64,000 nt of DNA from Blastobasis lacticolella (GCA_905147135.1 LR990060.1:4170001-4234000); one strand, 5' to 3'. Positions 39,664 through 49,303 are shown, counted from the first letter of the stretch. Notes: generated from the letters alone by a model not told the origin. Numbers and translations: made by a program.

Positions 39664-39958
39664 AGTAGGGTATGGCATGGTATATCCCGTTCGTATTGGA
39701 GCCGCCCGACTGGGGAAGTACCTCCGCCTTAAAGAATACCGCAGCTAAACAATACTCTTTTAAATAGTATTGTGTTTCTGCCGGTGAGTAAGGTCTCCAG
39801 TGCTCCATGGGGTGGGGATTTGGGAAACCGTGGCTTTGGCAGTGGAGGGGCATTTGTCTTTTTGCTTGTTACGTGTTATAGACGTAGGCAACGCATTGGC
39901 GATACTCTTAGTGTTTCTAATGTCTATAGGCAGTGGTGACCACTTTCCATCACCATTC
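39664..39958 (+). mobile_element. R6 repeat, 3' truncated
   Basis: TATTGGAGCCGCCCGACTGG, AATACTCTTTTAAATAGTAT, CCATGGGGTGGGGATTTGGG, GGCAACGCATTGGCGATACT and TGACCACTTTCCATCACC. It stops just before the CAGGTGGCCCGCTTGCC end seen at 61456-61803. Confidence 0.7.
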
Positions 39959-40326
39959 CAAAACTCCAAAATAAGCTTGTTCATTATTAGCAGTTTTACT
40001 AAAGTGATCGTCACACAGATATGATAACTGACCTCCGTGACCTTCATATAAAAGACAATCTAAAAGCCAAACCGCACACAAAAATTAAGTTAAAACTTGA
40101 AGGACAAACGATTTATCGCTTACATATTGACTTTGACGACCTGAGTGATTCAGTTGGTTAAAATGCCGGTCGCCACGCAGAAGCCCCGGGTTCAATTCCC
40201 GGTGGGACAAAAAATTGAAATGATGAATTTTAATTTCTGTTACGGTTCTGGGTGTAGTATGTATAATAAGTATGTATTTAAAAAAGTAGTTTATCAGTTA
40301 TCTAACACCCATTACACAAGCTTTGC

Positions 40327-40592
40327 TTATGCGCTTATTACACATGCCTAAATTCAGTAACTAAATTCAGAAACAAAAAGCGTGAGAGCAAATCAAAGTA
40401 GAATGTATTGCTCATAGAATAAGGTCCATTTTTGTCCACTTATAGTAAGTCACGCGTCGCTCCGCTTTTCGAAAATCCGAGATACAAAAATGAACCTTAT
40501 TCAATGAGACATTCCACTTTGGTTTGCTCTCACGCTTTTTGTTTCTGAATTTAGTTACTGCATTTAGGCATGCCTATGTAATAAGCGCATTA
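40327..40592. mobile_element. MITE-1 copy B inside SINE-A
   Basis: The element at 40330-40589 (260 bp) has ends TGCGCTTATTACACATGCC and GGCATGCCTATGTAATAAGC...GCA. TTA is duplicated at 40327-40329 and 40590-40592. The empty site in other SINE-A copies (GCTTTGCTTACTTTGG) contains a single TTA, which confirms a 3-bp target duplication. Confidence 0.9.
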
Positions 40593-40632
40593 CTTTGGGG
40601 CTAGATGGCGCAGTGTGAATTTTTTCTAAGCA

Positions 40633-40646
40633 TATTTATTTATTTA
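40633..40646 (-). terminator. Possible lipase poly(A) signal from a SINE-A tail
   Basis: The SINE tail ATTTATTTATTTATTAA reads on the minus strand as overlapping AATAAATAAAT. It lies about 25-30 bases after the lipase stop codon at 40667. It is the only canonical AATAAA close to that stop. Confidence 0.5.
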
Positions 40647-40666
40647 TTAATATAATTAATCAACAT

Positions 40667-42007
40667 TTAGACATATTTAAGGAGTAATTCCAAAACCTTT
40701 GGAAAAAGATTAACTTTCGAATTCCTATCGAAAAGGAAATCAATATGATTGTAATTCTCCATACGATAATCAGCTACTACATTTGGCAGTTTCTTTCTGA
40801 GGAGTTCCACATCAGTGACATTGGATAACCAGTCTTTATCGCTGTAGAAAAATGCTACTGGAGCAGTCACTTTTTCGACATTGTACTCTGGAGGGTCTTC
40901 CTTGCCATAAATTTCTAAATTTTTCTCCTTCGTATAGTCAAACTGCCGAAATTTACCAGATTCAACCTCTTGACTGAAATGAGCTACTTGTTTCGTGGAA
41001 GCGCCCCCAGGGAAGTGAGCGGCTATCACTGGCAACTTGTTGATGTCCATCTGCCCACGGTTGTAACCAAACAGAAAGAACGCAACGTTACTACAAACAA
41101 GCTTTGTTACAACTGCATCCGCACAAATGATGCCAAGAGCTGTTCTTATAAACAAACAATTGGGGTCGAATCCACTGTTACCGAGCAATAAGTATATATT
41201 GTCCATGTTGAGAGTTAAAATTCTTAGAAGTGGACATTTGGCATTCGTCATCCAAGCTACGGGAGAGAATTGAATGATGACATTAAGTTTCTCATTATAT
41301 TCCGGTACTTCTGAGCACAGCACAATTGCAGTAGTTGTGCCTTGCGAGTATCCAATGTACGCTAAAGTGGATTTCCCACTCGTATGTAGTATGTAGTCTA
41401 TCATTTTTGGCAGATCATAAACGGCGATTTCATGGAAACTGAAATCCCAGAACTCGGCACATTTCGATGGAATTGTCTTATGTTTCATTGAGTATCGGTT
41501 GCCACGAGCGTTGCCCAGCCACACGTCGTAACCCTTTCCAGCCAGATAGTAAGCAGTTGAAGTACCTGGTCCGGCTGTGAGCCAGTCATCTGCCGAAGAC
41601 ATTAAACCGTGCATAAAAAACACAGGTGGTCCGTCTCCTGGTATCCTGAACATCGTTAAAATATATCCATCCACAGTTGTTACCTCGTGCACTTCCACCT
41701 TAAATCCGTACTTTTTAATCAAATCCGTAATTTCTAAATGAGCGTCTTCGCTGTTTTCAGCTGCTTTGAACTTCAGAACATCTTTGGTAGCTCGGAGTTC
41801 TGTTTTAAATACATCGATTACGAAGTCTGAGGGTACTAGTTGAGATTTAATAAAATTCACGATTTCTGTCGCATTCGGAAAATGGACATCTACTGGTGGA
41901 ATGTCTTTGACTTTGCAGCCATAGTTATTTGCAGAAATAATGTTCGATATTTCAGCCACTGTAATCACTAGTACAATTAATTTTCTTTTGATTAACGTCA
42001 TCTTCAT
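40667..42007 (-). CDS. Secreted acid-lipase-like alpha/beta-hydrolase (lipase 1 of pair)
   Basis: A 446-residue, uninterrupted frame of the usual length for insect acid/gastric-type lipases. Residues ~5-26 form a signal peptide. An N-terminal lipase segment includes DIKKYGF-type and VTTVDGYILTMFRIPG motifs (residues ~95-123). The oxyanion region is FFMHGLMSSADDW (~130-142). The nucleophile elbow is GYSQG with Ser221. By comparison with lysosomal acid lipase, Asp392 (KDW) and His421 (YNHIDF) complete the triad. Possible N-glycosylation sites at Asn45 and Asn396. Expected reaction: hydrolysis of triglycerides or cholesteryl esters, probably in gut lumen or lysosome. Intronless. Met3 is an alternative start. 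A TTTATAA motif lies at 42066-42072. The gene is followed, 3.8 kb away on the same strand, by a second related lipase. I am confident of the family, not of the substrate. Confidence 0.92.
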   Translation of the reverse strand: MKMTLIKRKLIVLVITVAEISNIISANNYGCKVKDIPPVDVHFPNATEIVNFIKSQLVPSDFVIDVFKTELRATKDVLKFKAAENSEDAHLEITDLIKKYGFKVEVHEVTTVDGYILTMFRIPGDGPPVFFMHGLMSSADDWLTAGPGTSTAYYLAGKGYDVWLGNARGNRYSMKHKTIPSKCAEFWDFSFHEIAVYDLPKMIDYILHTSGKSTLAYIGYSQGTTTAIVLCSEVPEYNEKLNVIIQFSPVAWMTNAKCPLLRILTLNMDNIYLLLGNSGFDPNCLFIRTALGIICADAVVTKLVCSNVAFFLFGYNRGQMDINKLPVIAAHFPGGASTKQVAHFSQEVESGKFRQFDYTKEKNLEIYGKEDPPEYNVEKVTAPVAFFYSDKDWLSNVTDVELLRKKLPNVVADYRMENYNHIDFLFDRNSKVNLFPKVLELLLKYV

Positions 42008-42329
42008 TTACGACACAACACTCAAATGATCGCTTTCAAACTTAAACCAAAGTAGGATAATATTGTTATAAACGACATATGTTGTTTATGTCATGCTAAT
42101 ATTAATTAAGTAAGTAAGTAAAAACACGTACATATGACAATAACCAAGAATTTGCATAACAATTGCCTATTCATATAAAATACTTTATTATTCATTTTTT
42201 GTGTAAATACTAACACAAAAACTAGTCAAGTGCGAGTCGAACTCCCATATGTAATAATATGATAAAATCTGTACCACCTAGGATAATTTTAACGAAATTA
42301 ATAGTAAGGTTTATCTTGGTGATAGAGTC

Positions 42330-42890
42330 ATCATCATCGTCGTCCTAGCGCTTATCCCAGACCCTGCCATCAGGGTCCACTTTCCTACCTATTCATCTCC
42401 ACTTCGCCCGGTCTTCGGCATCCTCGCGTCGTAAGCCGTTGCTTCCATCGCTTCTTGGGTCGCCCACGGGGCCTCTTTCCTGATACAGGTTAAGGCACCT
42501 ATTTCCCACGTATCCCTGAGGCTTACGCAACACGTGACCAAACCAGCGTAGGCAAGCCTCCTTGATATTGTCCGCGATATCCCTCACGCCAAGACTGCCA
42601 CGGATGTACTCGTTACGCACTCGATCGAGTCGCGTAACTCCGCACATCCACCGCAGCATTTTCATTTCGTTGGCGTGAATTTCGCGAACGTGTTTCGTCA
42701 GCGCCGGCAATGTCTCGCATCCATAGAGCATCACCGGTCTAATTATACTCTTGTATATAAGCCCTCTGAGCTTTACAGGGATTTTAGGGTCACAGGTGAC
42801 TGCCGTGTTCCCGCCATTTGGCCCAAGCTGCGGAAATTCGGTACTTGACATCGGGGCCGATATAGCCGGACTCGTGCATCACGGATCCGA
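42330..42890 (-). pseudogene. RTE-like LINE reverse transcriptase fragment
   Basis: The minus-strand frame reads GLIYKSIIRPVMLYGCETLP, EIHANEMKMLRWMCGVTRLD, RVRNEYIRGSLGVRDIADNI and LRWFGHVLRKPQGYVGNRCL. It is followed by a short deletion in the GRPKKRW region, DAEDRAKW and the tail. A frame break separates 42393-42851 from the tail. It lies between the two lipase genes. Confidence 0.8.
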
Positions 42891-42894
42891 GGTA

Positions 42895-43075
42895 TTTGGT
42901 ATTATCTGTATTTAAAACATATTTAATAGCCTATATTACTCCCTGATAATGTAACCTTCTATAGGGAGAGAATTTTTAAAATCGGTTAAGTAGTTTTTGA
43001 GCTTATCCATTACAAACAAACCGACAAACAATTAAATATTTCCTCTTTTTAATATTAGTATAGACAATAAGTAAA
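42895..43075 (+). repeat. Common lepidopteran-type repeat 3' end
   Basis: GCCTATATTACTCCCTGATA, AAATCGGTTAAGTAGTTTTT, CCATTACAAACAAACCGACA and CTTTTTAATATTAGTATAGA. This looks like the end of a dispersed element that also left traces at 33640-33720 and 45590-45720. The class is uncertain. Confidence 0.45.
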
Positions 43076-43089
43076 TCATTGTTGTATAG

Positions 43090-43515
43090 AAAGCAAATTT
43101 ATTTTGCGCCCAACGCAAAGGAAATGGCCACCCTCCGGTATTGTGGTTGGGAGGGAGGAGGTGAACTCTCATCTCTGGTGAGTAGCCGAACTGGTTATGC
43201 ACGACTCGCCAAAAAAGGGACCTAGGCGCATACGTAATAAACATCCCCTGGGAGCACCTGTAGCCGGAAGGGCTTTCTAGGTTTCATCAGATGCGACACC
43301 CCGTAGGGACGGGGTGCGCTCAACGTCACTCCTTACGGAGCATACGCTGGAGAAATTATAGCGAGACCCCAGGAGGGGGTCTCGCTGCTGTGGATTGGGA
43401 TTGGCGGCCTACGGGGGCCGCTGAAACGGCAGAGAGGGGCTCTGTCGAGTCGTCCTGAGCCTCCAGGAGGAGGTTCAGAGCGCTCGACAGTTCGTTGGGG
43501 GGGTACGTGAGGACC
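43090..43515. other. GC-rich unassigned repeat-like segment
   Basis: GCATACGTAATAAACATCCC, GACACCCCGTAGGGACGGGG, CCAGGAGGGGGTCTCGCTGC and CTCCAGGAGGAGGTTCAG. It looks like a 3' region of a mobile element, but there is no second copy in the window and no polymerase motif. The minus-strand 94-codon frame is not supported. Confidence 0.35.
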
Positions 43516-43516
43516 T

Positions 43517-43557
43517 GTCTCTACTATAAATGAAGCGTCTTCATTTATAGTAGAGAC
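43517..43557. repeat. Perfect 19-bp inverted repeat, 3-base loop
   Basis: GTCTCTACTATAAATGAAG (43517-43535) pairs exactly with 43539-43557 around CGT. Confidence 0.9.
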
Positions 43558-43596
43558 TAATGAGGAGGCTTGTTGATATGTTTCAAACCTAGTATA

Positions 43597-43629
43597 AACT
43601 TTTAAAATGTCTACCACATTTTAAAAGTT
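43597..43629. repeat. Perfect 14-bp inverted repeat, 5-base loop
   Basis: AACTTTTAAAATGT (43597-43610) pairs exactly with 43616-43629 around CTACC, only 40 bases after the previous hairpin. Confidence 0.85.
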
Positions 43630-43724
43630 CGGACACAGTGTATTTATTCTCTTTCAACACAATTTGTCCAACGATGCACAAAATACCCCGTATATTCAAA
43701 GAAAAACGCGTTTTTCCTGTAATT

Positions 43725-43830
43725 CGTAATTACCTGATCTGCCAAAGCATGGATCATAGTCAAGGTGGACCCCGGGCCCTCGTGCGCGAGAGCATAACCG
43801 GGACATTAACGTCAAAATGATTATTTAATA
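43725..43830 (+). mobile_element. SINE-B 3' end
   Basis: GTAATTACCTGATCTGCCAA, CATGGATCATAGTCAAGGTG, GACCCCGGGCCCTCGTGCGC, AACCGGGACATTAACGTC, AAAATGATT. Only the last ~100 bases are present. Confidence 0.8.
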
Positions 43831-43924
43831 TTTTATTAATGTTCAAAGGAAATTGATACACGTCATGCTCTTGGGTTAAATGTACGTAATCAGTGTCAGC
43901 TAGAAATAATAAAATAATAATAAT

Positions 43925-44182
43925 AATAAATATTCGTAGACAAATTCACACAGCGCCATCTAACCCCAAACTAAGCAAAGCTTGTACTATGGGTGCTAGA
44001 TAACTGATATACTAATTAAATACTTTTTTTTTTTTTTAAATACATACTTATTATACATGGAACACCCAGACCCGTCACAGAAATTAAATTTCATCATTTC
44101 AATTTCTGCCCGGCCGGGAATCGAACCCGGGACCTCTTGCGTGGCAGACCGGCATGTTGACCATTGCACCACTCAGGTCTTC
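43925..44182 (-). mobile_element. Complete SINE-A, reverse
   Basis: Complement of the full SINE-A, including TGCCCGGCCGGGAATCGAAC, CCGGGACCTCTTGCGTGGCA and CATTGCACCACTCAGG. The tail is AATAATAATAATAATAAAT. The tRNA-Gly-like head is intact. Confidence 0.9.
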
Positions 44183-44189
44183 AAATAGT

Positions 44190-44650
44190 TGTGCGGTAAT
44201 GTCTAACTATATTACAGTACTACTATTTCGATATAATAAGCGACTTATCAAGTAAATGTTCAGCACGCATTGCTTCCTGATGAAAGATGTGTGTAGTTAT
44301 ACGACTATGCAGCTGCTGTTCAAATAATAAACAGGTACTAAGTTTGACCTTTCAAGACCAAACTAATAAAATAAATAAATAATAATATTAAGTTTAAATA
44401 ATATATAAACGACAGACCAAGCGCTTTACAATCCACCATCACAGCCCATAGCAGTCCAGTCAAGTCCTGGAGCTCTTTTTGTAATCGCTCGCCTCGTTTC
44501 AAACGGTTTTCAATATTGATTTCCAGCATGAAAAATTCGATATTTTGATGCATGATGCTGATTTTCTCTATTTTTGAACTATTATCTTTCAGTGTTGCTA
44601 ATGCTATTTAAAAAATATTAAGCTTTTTATGCCGTAAATCAAAACTGAAA
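44190..44650. other. Gene-free stretch with an R3 scrap
   Basis: ACCATCACAGCCCATAGCAG at 44436-44465 is a short R3 3' end in reverse. Nothing else recognised. Confidence 0.4.
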
Positions 44651-44664
44651 ACAGGTCGAGTCAG

Positions 44665-44905
44665 AAAATTGAGCCCCAGGACTTGAGGCCTCTCCCACGA
44701 AAGGGGAAATTATTGCGATCATCTCCACGCTTGGCCGGCCGGTTGGAAATCGCAGTGTTGTAAATGTAACAATGGACAACGCGCTGCCCATTTTCCAGCC
44801 TACGGAGACTCTAGAAGTTTCCAATCAAAAACATTAGTCAACTTGTTCGACACTACGAGTGTAAGGGGTTGGTGCTATTCTACTTTGCCGGACACCACAC
44901 GGCCA
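44665..44905 (-). mobile_element. R3 repeat, reverse, 3' truncated
   Basis: From CCCCAGGACTTGAGGCCTCT to TTGCCGGACACCACACGGCC. The terminal CATCACAGCCCATAACAG is missing. Confidence 0.75.
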
Positions 44906-44972
44906 ACACTAGCTTTGCTTACTTTAGAGCTAGATGGCGCTGTGTGAATTTATCCACGATTATTTATTTAAT
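44906..44972 (+). mobile_element. SINE-A 3' end
   Basis: ACTAGCTTTGCTTACTTTAG, AGCTAGATGGCGCTGTGTGA, TTATTTATTTAATT. It abuts the R3 5' end on one side and is followed by the LINE tail at 44985. Confidence 0.75.
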
Positions 44973-44979
44973 TCCTATC

Positions 44980-45357
44980 GTTTTTTTTTTTTTTTATGTT
45001 ATACGACAGACAAACAGGCAAGCGGGCCACCGGATGGAAAGTGGTCACTGCCGCCTATGGACATCAGCAACACCAGGGGAGTCACTGATGCGTTGCCCGC
45101 CTCTGAAGAGACCTCTAATATACCTCTTGAACGATCCCATGTCATAGTCCAAAGGAAACACTGTGGCTGGGAGCTCATTCCACATCCGAATCGTACGAGC
45201 GAGAAACGTTCTTTCGAACCTTCGCATCGTGACCAACAGAGGGTCTACGTAGTGAGGATGAGTACCAAGCCCACGGCGGGTGGTGCGATGGCGGAATTGT
45301 GCTGTGGGCACCAGATCGAAAAGTTCCTCGGAACACTCCCCATTGTACAGCCGATCG
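44980..45357 (-). mobile_element. Jockey-type LINE 3' fragment
   Basis: A T-run at 44983-44996 (A tail) is followed by GACAAACAGGCAAGCGGGCC and a frame reading back through ATPGVADVHRR-type C-terminus to the RFRHRTTRRGLGTHPHYVDP region. It is nearly identical to 18490-18880, and the break falls inside CAGCCGAT. Only the last ~90 codons and 3' UTR are present. Confidence 0.85.
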
Positions 45358-45359
45358 TA

Positions 45360-45842
45360 TCTGAAATATTGTTTCAGGATACTATGTACCTAGGTATTTA
45401 TCAAGCACACACATTATACAAGAATACACATCGACAAATAGGAGTGAGGACTGAAGATCAATCCCGTCCCGGTACAACTGGTTGTACTATCCTTGAACCA
45501 ACTACAACGATAGCAAAGCGTTATCTATAACTAGCTTCTGACCGCTACTTCGTCTGCATAGAATTCGGTTTTACATTCCGGAGCATTCCGAACCCGTTCC
45601 CGCGGGAAACACACTAAATTTTGGGATATATTTATAGCCTATGTGTTATTTTTTAGAAGTTTCATTCAGTAGTTTTTGCGTGAAATTGTAACAAACATTT
45701 AAACATACTAACTTATATAAATGAGATAAATTAATAAAATTGTGTTAAAAATACATGGTTACCTTTATTTTAACACTAACATTCTGTAACTAAAGGACTA
45801 GACTAATTATTTTATTTATAAAAATCACATTTTATTATTATT
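45360..45842. other. Repeat-derived stretch downstream of lipase 2
   Basis: 45535-45720 (CTAGCTTCTGACCGCTACTT, GTTCCCGCGGGAAACAC, TTTATAGCCTATGTGTTATT) belongs to the same dispersed class as 33640-33720. At 45811-45816 and 45831-45836 the plus-strand TTTATT gives AATAAA on the minus strand, 8-30 bases after the lipase 2 stop. These are likely poly(A) signals. Confidence 0.5.
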
Positions 45843-47180
45843 TTAATCACTGTAGGTTTGAAGTAAGTCCAACACTTTCGGGAAAATTCTCTCTTGCAAA
45901 TTTCTCGCGTATAGGTAATCAATATGGTTATATGTTTCCATATTGTAGCAAGCTCTTACATTTGGCAGCTTACTCCTAATTATGTTCACGTCAGTAACAT
46001 TTGAAAACCAGTCTCGTTCGCTGTAAAATAGAGCTGTTGGCGCAGTGATTTTTTCAACGGGGTACAGCGGAGGGCTGTCAGCGCCGTACAGTTCCCTATT
46101 TTTCTTCTTCCCATGATCAAACTTGCAAAACTGGGCCGATTCAATTTCTTGCCCGTAATGCACTAATTGTTTCGTCGAAGCGCCTCCTGGGATGTGGCCA
46201 CCTATGACTGGCAGCTTAACAATATCGATCTGTTGAAAGTCGTAGCCGAAGAAAAGGAAAATGAGGTTGCTCGCGACGAACCTCGTCAGTGCCGTGTTTG
46301 CGCATACAATATCAACAACTAGTCTTAAGAACGGAGATTTTGGATTTATCCCCTTGTTTCCAATCAATGTATATATCTGATCAACATTGAGACTCACTAA
46401 TCGTACGACTGGACTCTTCAGATGCGACATCCATGCCACAGGAGACAATATCACTGCAATATTTATCTTGTCATTATATTCGGGGCGTTCAGATAATAGT
46501 ACAAATACGCTCGTCGTGCCCTGCGAGTGACCCATGTAAGCTAGTTTCTTTTCGCCAGTATTATCGAGCACGTAATCGATCATAGCTGGCAAATCGTAGA
46601 CGCCGATTTCATGCCAACTGAAATCCCAAAACTCAGCGCATTTTGATGGAATACACTCGTGTTTCATGGAGTGTTTGGTGCCACGAGCGTTTCCTAGCCA
46701 TACGTCGTAGCCTTGCTCTGCCAGGTTGTAAGCCAAAGAGTTGTTTTGGCCAACTGTAACCCAGTCATCTGCTGAACATAACAAACCATGCATCAGAAAC
46801 ACTGGCTTACCTTTACCCGGTATCCGGTGAATGGTCAGGATGTATCCGTCTTCAGTCTTCACTGTATGCTCTTCCACTGAAAATCCTGCTTTCCTAATCA
46901 AACCTTTAATGTCCATATGGACATCTGGACTCCTGCTTGCTTCTGAATACCGTTTGAGATCCTTGAATACTCTTAGTTCAGACTGCATCACGTCTTTCAA
47001 AAAATACTTCGGCAGCAATTGCGATCGAATGAAGCTCACAATTTCTGTTACGTTCGGCAGATGTAACAAATCCGTGGGAGGGATGTCTATTAGTTTGCAT
47101 TTGTATTCGTTTTTTGAGCTAATGATTTCCGTTTGTGCTAGGGTGAAAACTAGAAATATTATAGAAATTTTAATATTCAT
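45843..47180 (-). CDS. Secreted acid-lipase-like alpha/beta-hydrolase (lipase 2 of pair)
   Basis: The frame is open from 47216 (457 codons). I choose the Met at 47180, because MNIKISIIFLVFTL directly begins a signal peptide and gives 445 residues, matching the neighbour's 446. Motifs with this numbering: VKTEDGYILTIHRIPG (~108-122), FLMHGLLCSADDW (~128-140), GHSQG with Ser219, RDW with Asp390, and YNHIDY with His419. The PGGASTKQLVHYGQEI region is conserved with lipase 1. Overall the two are clearly homologous along their full length. Intronless. A TTATAA motif lies at 47244-47249 on the minus strand, about 30 bases before the open frame starts. Role as for lipase 1: neutral lipid hydrolysis, secreted or lysosomal. 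The elbow has His where lipase 1 has Tyr (GHSQG/GYSQG), so specificity may differ. Confidence 0.92.
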   Translation of the reverse strand: MNIKISIIFLVFTLAQTEIISSKNEYKCKLIDIPPTDLLHLPNVTEIVSFIRSQLLPKYFLKDVMQSELRVFKDLKRYSEASRSPDVHMDIKGLIRKAGFSVEEHTVKTEDGYILTIHRIPGKGKPVFLMHGLLCSADDWVTVGQNNSLAYNLAEQGYDVWLGNARGTKHSMKHECIPSKCAEFWDFSWHEIGVYDLPAMIDYVLDNTGEKKLAYMGHSQGTTSVFVLLSERPEYNDKINIAVILSPVAWMSHLKSPVVRLVSLNVDQIYTLIGNKGINPKSPFLRLVVDIVCANTALTRFVASNLIFLFFGYDFQQIDIVKLPVIGGHIPGGASTKQLVHYGQEIESAQFCKFDHGKKKNRELYGADSPPLYPVEKITAPTALFYSERDWFSNVTDVNIIRSKLPNVRACYNMETYNHIDYLYARNLQERIFPKVLDLLQTYSD

Positions 47181-47216
47181 TTCGATAGCACACATTCTGG
47201 CTTGTAAATAAAACAA

Positions 47217-47734
47217 ATAATACGTTTAAAGTCTGTCAACCATTATAAGTTGAGTAATAAACATTTCGAATTACTCGAGTATTTATTTGTTTTGTAAATG
47301 CTGCAAAGGCTGCGTGCACATTGCGGCTAATGGTATTATTTTCTTCTATAATCTATAACATAAGCCTACAAGAATATTGAAAAGTCTATAAATAAGAAAA
47401 TCCACAAAAATTAGGCAATAAATGGCACTTATTGAAATTCATTCAATTGCAGTTTCTTAGGACTATAGCAGGTAGAACAATGTGGGCCTGCTTTTACACG
47501 CGGAATTTTCGATGTCATCAGAATTTCACCAGAAACAATGATCGGCTTGGTTGACTTTTTACAGCCGACTAGTCGGCCAAAGCCGTAGTCGAAGCCGAAA
47601 TGCCGAAGTACCTACTAGCACGAGCCATGCAAGACGGACATTTTAAATATTTTTTACACATTCATCGTTTAAATTTATTGCAGTTTAATTATCTACTTCA
47701 ATCATCCTCCAAAATTCAAAATTTAAAAAATTCG
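47217..47734. other. Gene-free stretch upstream of lipase 2
   Basis: Contains the presumed lipase 2 promoter side. I see no other gene. GACTAGTCGGCCAAAGCCG at about 47568 begins a short GCCGAAG-type simple region. Confidence 0.4.
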
Positions 47735-47905
47735 TAATTAAATATCTCTTTCAATCGTCAAAAAGGAGGGGGGTAGGAAAGTAGGAAGGAAGCACACAGT
47801 GGCACGCTGGCCGCCCCATGGCAGCAGCAAACTTACCATACGCCAGTCACGACCGGACCATACCCGGCAATGAGAGGCAAAGCCGCACCGCGCTCAATAT
47901 ATCAT
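47735..47905 (+). repeat. Dispersed repeat, inverse of 52640-52805
   Basis: TATCTCTTTCAATCGTCAAA, AAGGAGGGGGGTAGGAAAGT, CACGACCGGACCATACCCGG and GCACCGCGCTCAATATA match in reverse complement TTTGACGATTGAAAGAGATA, ACTTTCCCACCCCCCTCC, CACGGTCCGGTCGTG and ATATATCGAGCGCGGT at 52640-52800. A pair of inverted copies 4.8 kb apart. Confidence 0.7.
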
Positions 47906-48189
47906 ATAAATATGACTAGTAAAATTAAGAAAACCCACCTAAAACTACAGCAAGAGTAAGCCAGTCTACCAAGGCAGCTCCCGTTCACGAGTATAAAGCA
48001 GGGTCCAACCATCGTCCAATTCAACCATATTTGAGGGAAAAGGAGGAGAATCCCTGTATAGATCCGATACAGAATTTTTGAGGATTTGTGTTCGTTTTGG
48101 TAGCTTGGCTTGCGTTTTGGAAAACGCAGTGTTCAAAAATACAACTGACAACGCTTCGTCAAAAATGTTATGTTGTCGAAGGGATTGAT

Positions 48190-48515
48190 AGTAAGATAAA
48201 GTAGGCTATGATTGGTGACATATAATCTTTGATACTGTCGTGGTTCTCACACAATAGAGGCCTAATTGGGGGAGACTGGGGGAGACATATGTCCAGAGCT
48301 GGACGGCGAAATGTTGAAGCAGAAGAAGAAGAGGCCTAATTCTCGAACTCGGTATTTTTCTAGCCACAAATCTCCATTAACAATGACTTTGAAATGTCTT
48401 TTGCAGCCAAAACATATTTTCTCAGCTATCTTTCACAGTCGTATATTGTCGAAATTCAGTTACAGTAACTTTTTAATACAGTTTTTTGCCTGAAGAAAAT
48501 GTTTCAGGTTCATGG
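48190..48515 (+). repeat. Dispersed repeat, inverse of 8361-8690
   Basis: AGGCCTAATTCTCGAACTCG, TTTTTCTAGCCACAAATCTC, TTTGAAATGTCTTTTGCAGC and CGTATATTGTCGAAATTCAG correspond to the minus strand of 8430-8683. Between 48258 and 48330 there is a partial internal duplication (GAGGCCTAATT occurs twice). Confidence 0.55.
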
Positions 48516-48639
48516 TAGCCCATAAAACAGGTATACTCATTCGTTCACAAAGTTAGGTACAATATCAATTTGAACACAATACAATGTCAATATAAAAATG
48601 TCACTATTTATATCTCTCTCTGGGGCATAACTCTCGCGC

Positions 48640-48712
48640 TGCGGCGGCGCTGTTGTTGACAGCAAAATCACATTTCAAAATGGCGACATTTAGTTCCAGT
48701 CCCACCAACATA
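48640..48712 (+). repeat. Dispersed repeat, inverse of 27505-27600
   Basis: GGCGGCGCTGTTGTTGACAG, AAAATGGCGACATTTAGTTC. See 27505-27600. Confidence 0.6.
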
Positions 48713-48831
48713 ATATCAATCCTGAAAATAATTATACCCAAATTATACTTAAGTCGTATACAACGCTCTCAAGTGTGACAGTAGAAATACACATTTCTTT
48801 CTTTTCCAATTAGCTGGCAGTGGCAACATAT

Positions 48832-49015
48832 GGTGATTAGTGGCAACCACGTACCGGAAGACGCAGCGTGAGAAGGCATCCCACAAGGTGGACTGACAAT
48901 CTGGTAAAGATCACAGGTACCAGCTGGATACGGAAAGCACAGGACCGGCCTTTGTGTAGATCTCTGAGGGAGGCCTATGACCAGCCGTGGTCATCTTTCA
49001 GCTGATATGATAAAG
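48832..49015 (+). mobile_element. R4 LINE 3' end
   Basis: GTGATTAGTGGCAACCACGT, ACCGGAAGACGCAGCG, ACCAGCTGGATACGGAAAGC, GGAGGCCTATGACCAGCC and GCTGATATGATAAAG. It has more substitutions than the copy at 38165. Confidence 0.75.
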
Positions 49016-49303
49016 ATAAGGTAAAGTGTAAGAGTCGCATTTGCGGACTCCTCAGGCTTGTTCAGAGTCCTACTATTGGTTACAAGTCTCAATCCACGTG
49101 ACCGACCACGTGAACCTGAAAACAAATGTAAGGAAAACGTGAGAGAAACAAGCTTAGAATTTTTTTTATTCTAAATTAACATTCTTTTCAAAAATAACTG
49201 CGTATTTGTAATAAATGTAACATAAATCAATTAATGAGCGCTCGAAATTCTTGGCTCAACTGTGTACAATAAGTACATACACGTGTTTGATAATGAACTG
49301 GGA

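Larger units (their letters stand above)
40136..40652 (+). mobile_element. SINE-A split by MITE-1
   Basis: The SINE-A head (CTGAGTGATTCAGTTGG, GGTTCAATTCCCGGTGGG) and body run to AAGCTTTGCTTA. MITE-1 follows, and the SINE resumes TTACTTTGGGGCTAGATGGC and ends TATTTATTTATTAA. The SINE end lies 15-30 bases past the stop of the lipase gene on the other strand. Confidence 0.9.

Noticed and set aside
43333..43617. 94-codon minus-strand gene
   Set aside because: It runs through two perfect hairpins and a GC-rich repeat-like segment, with no domain.
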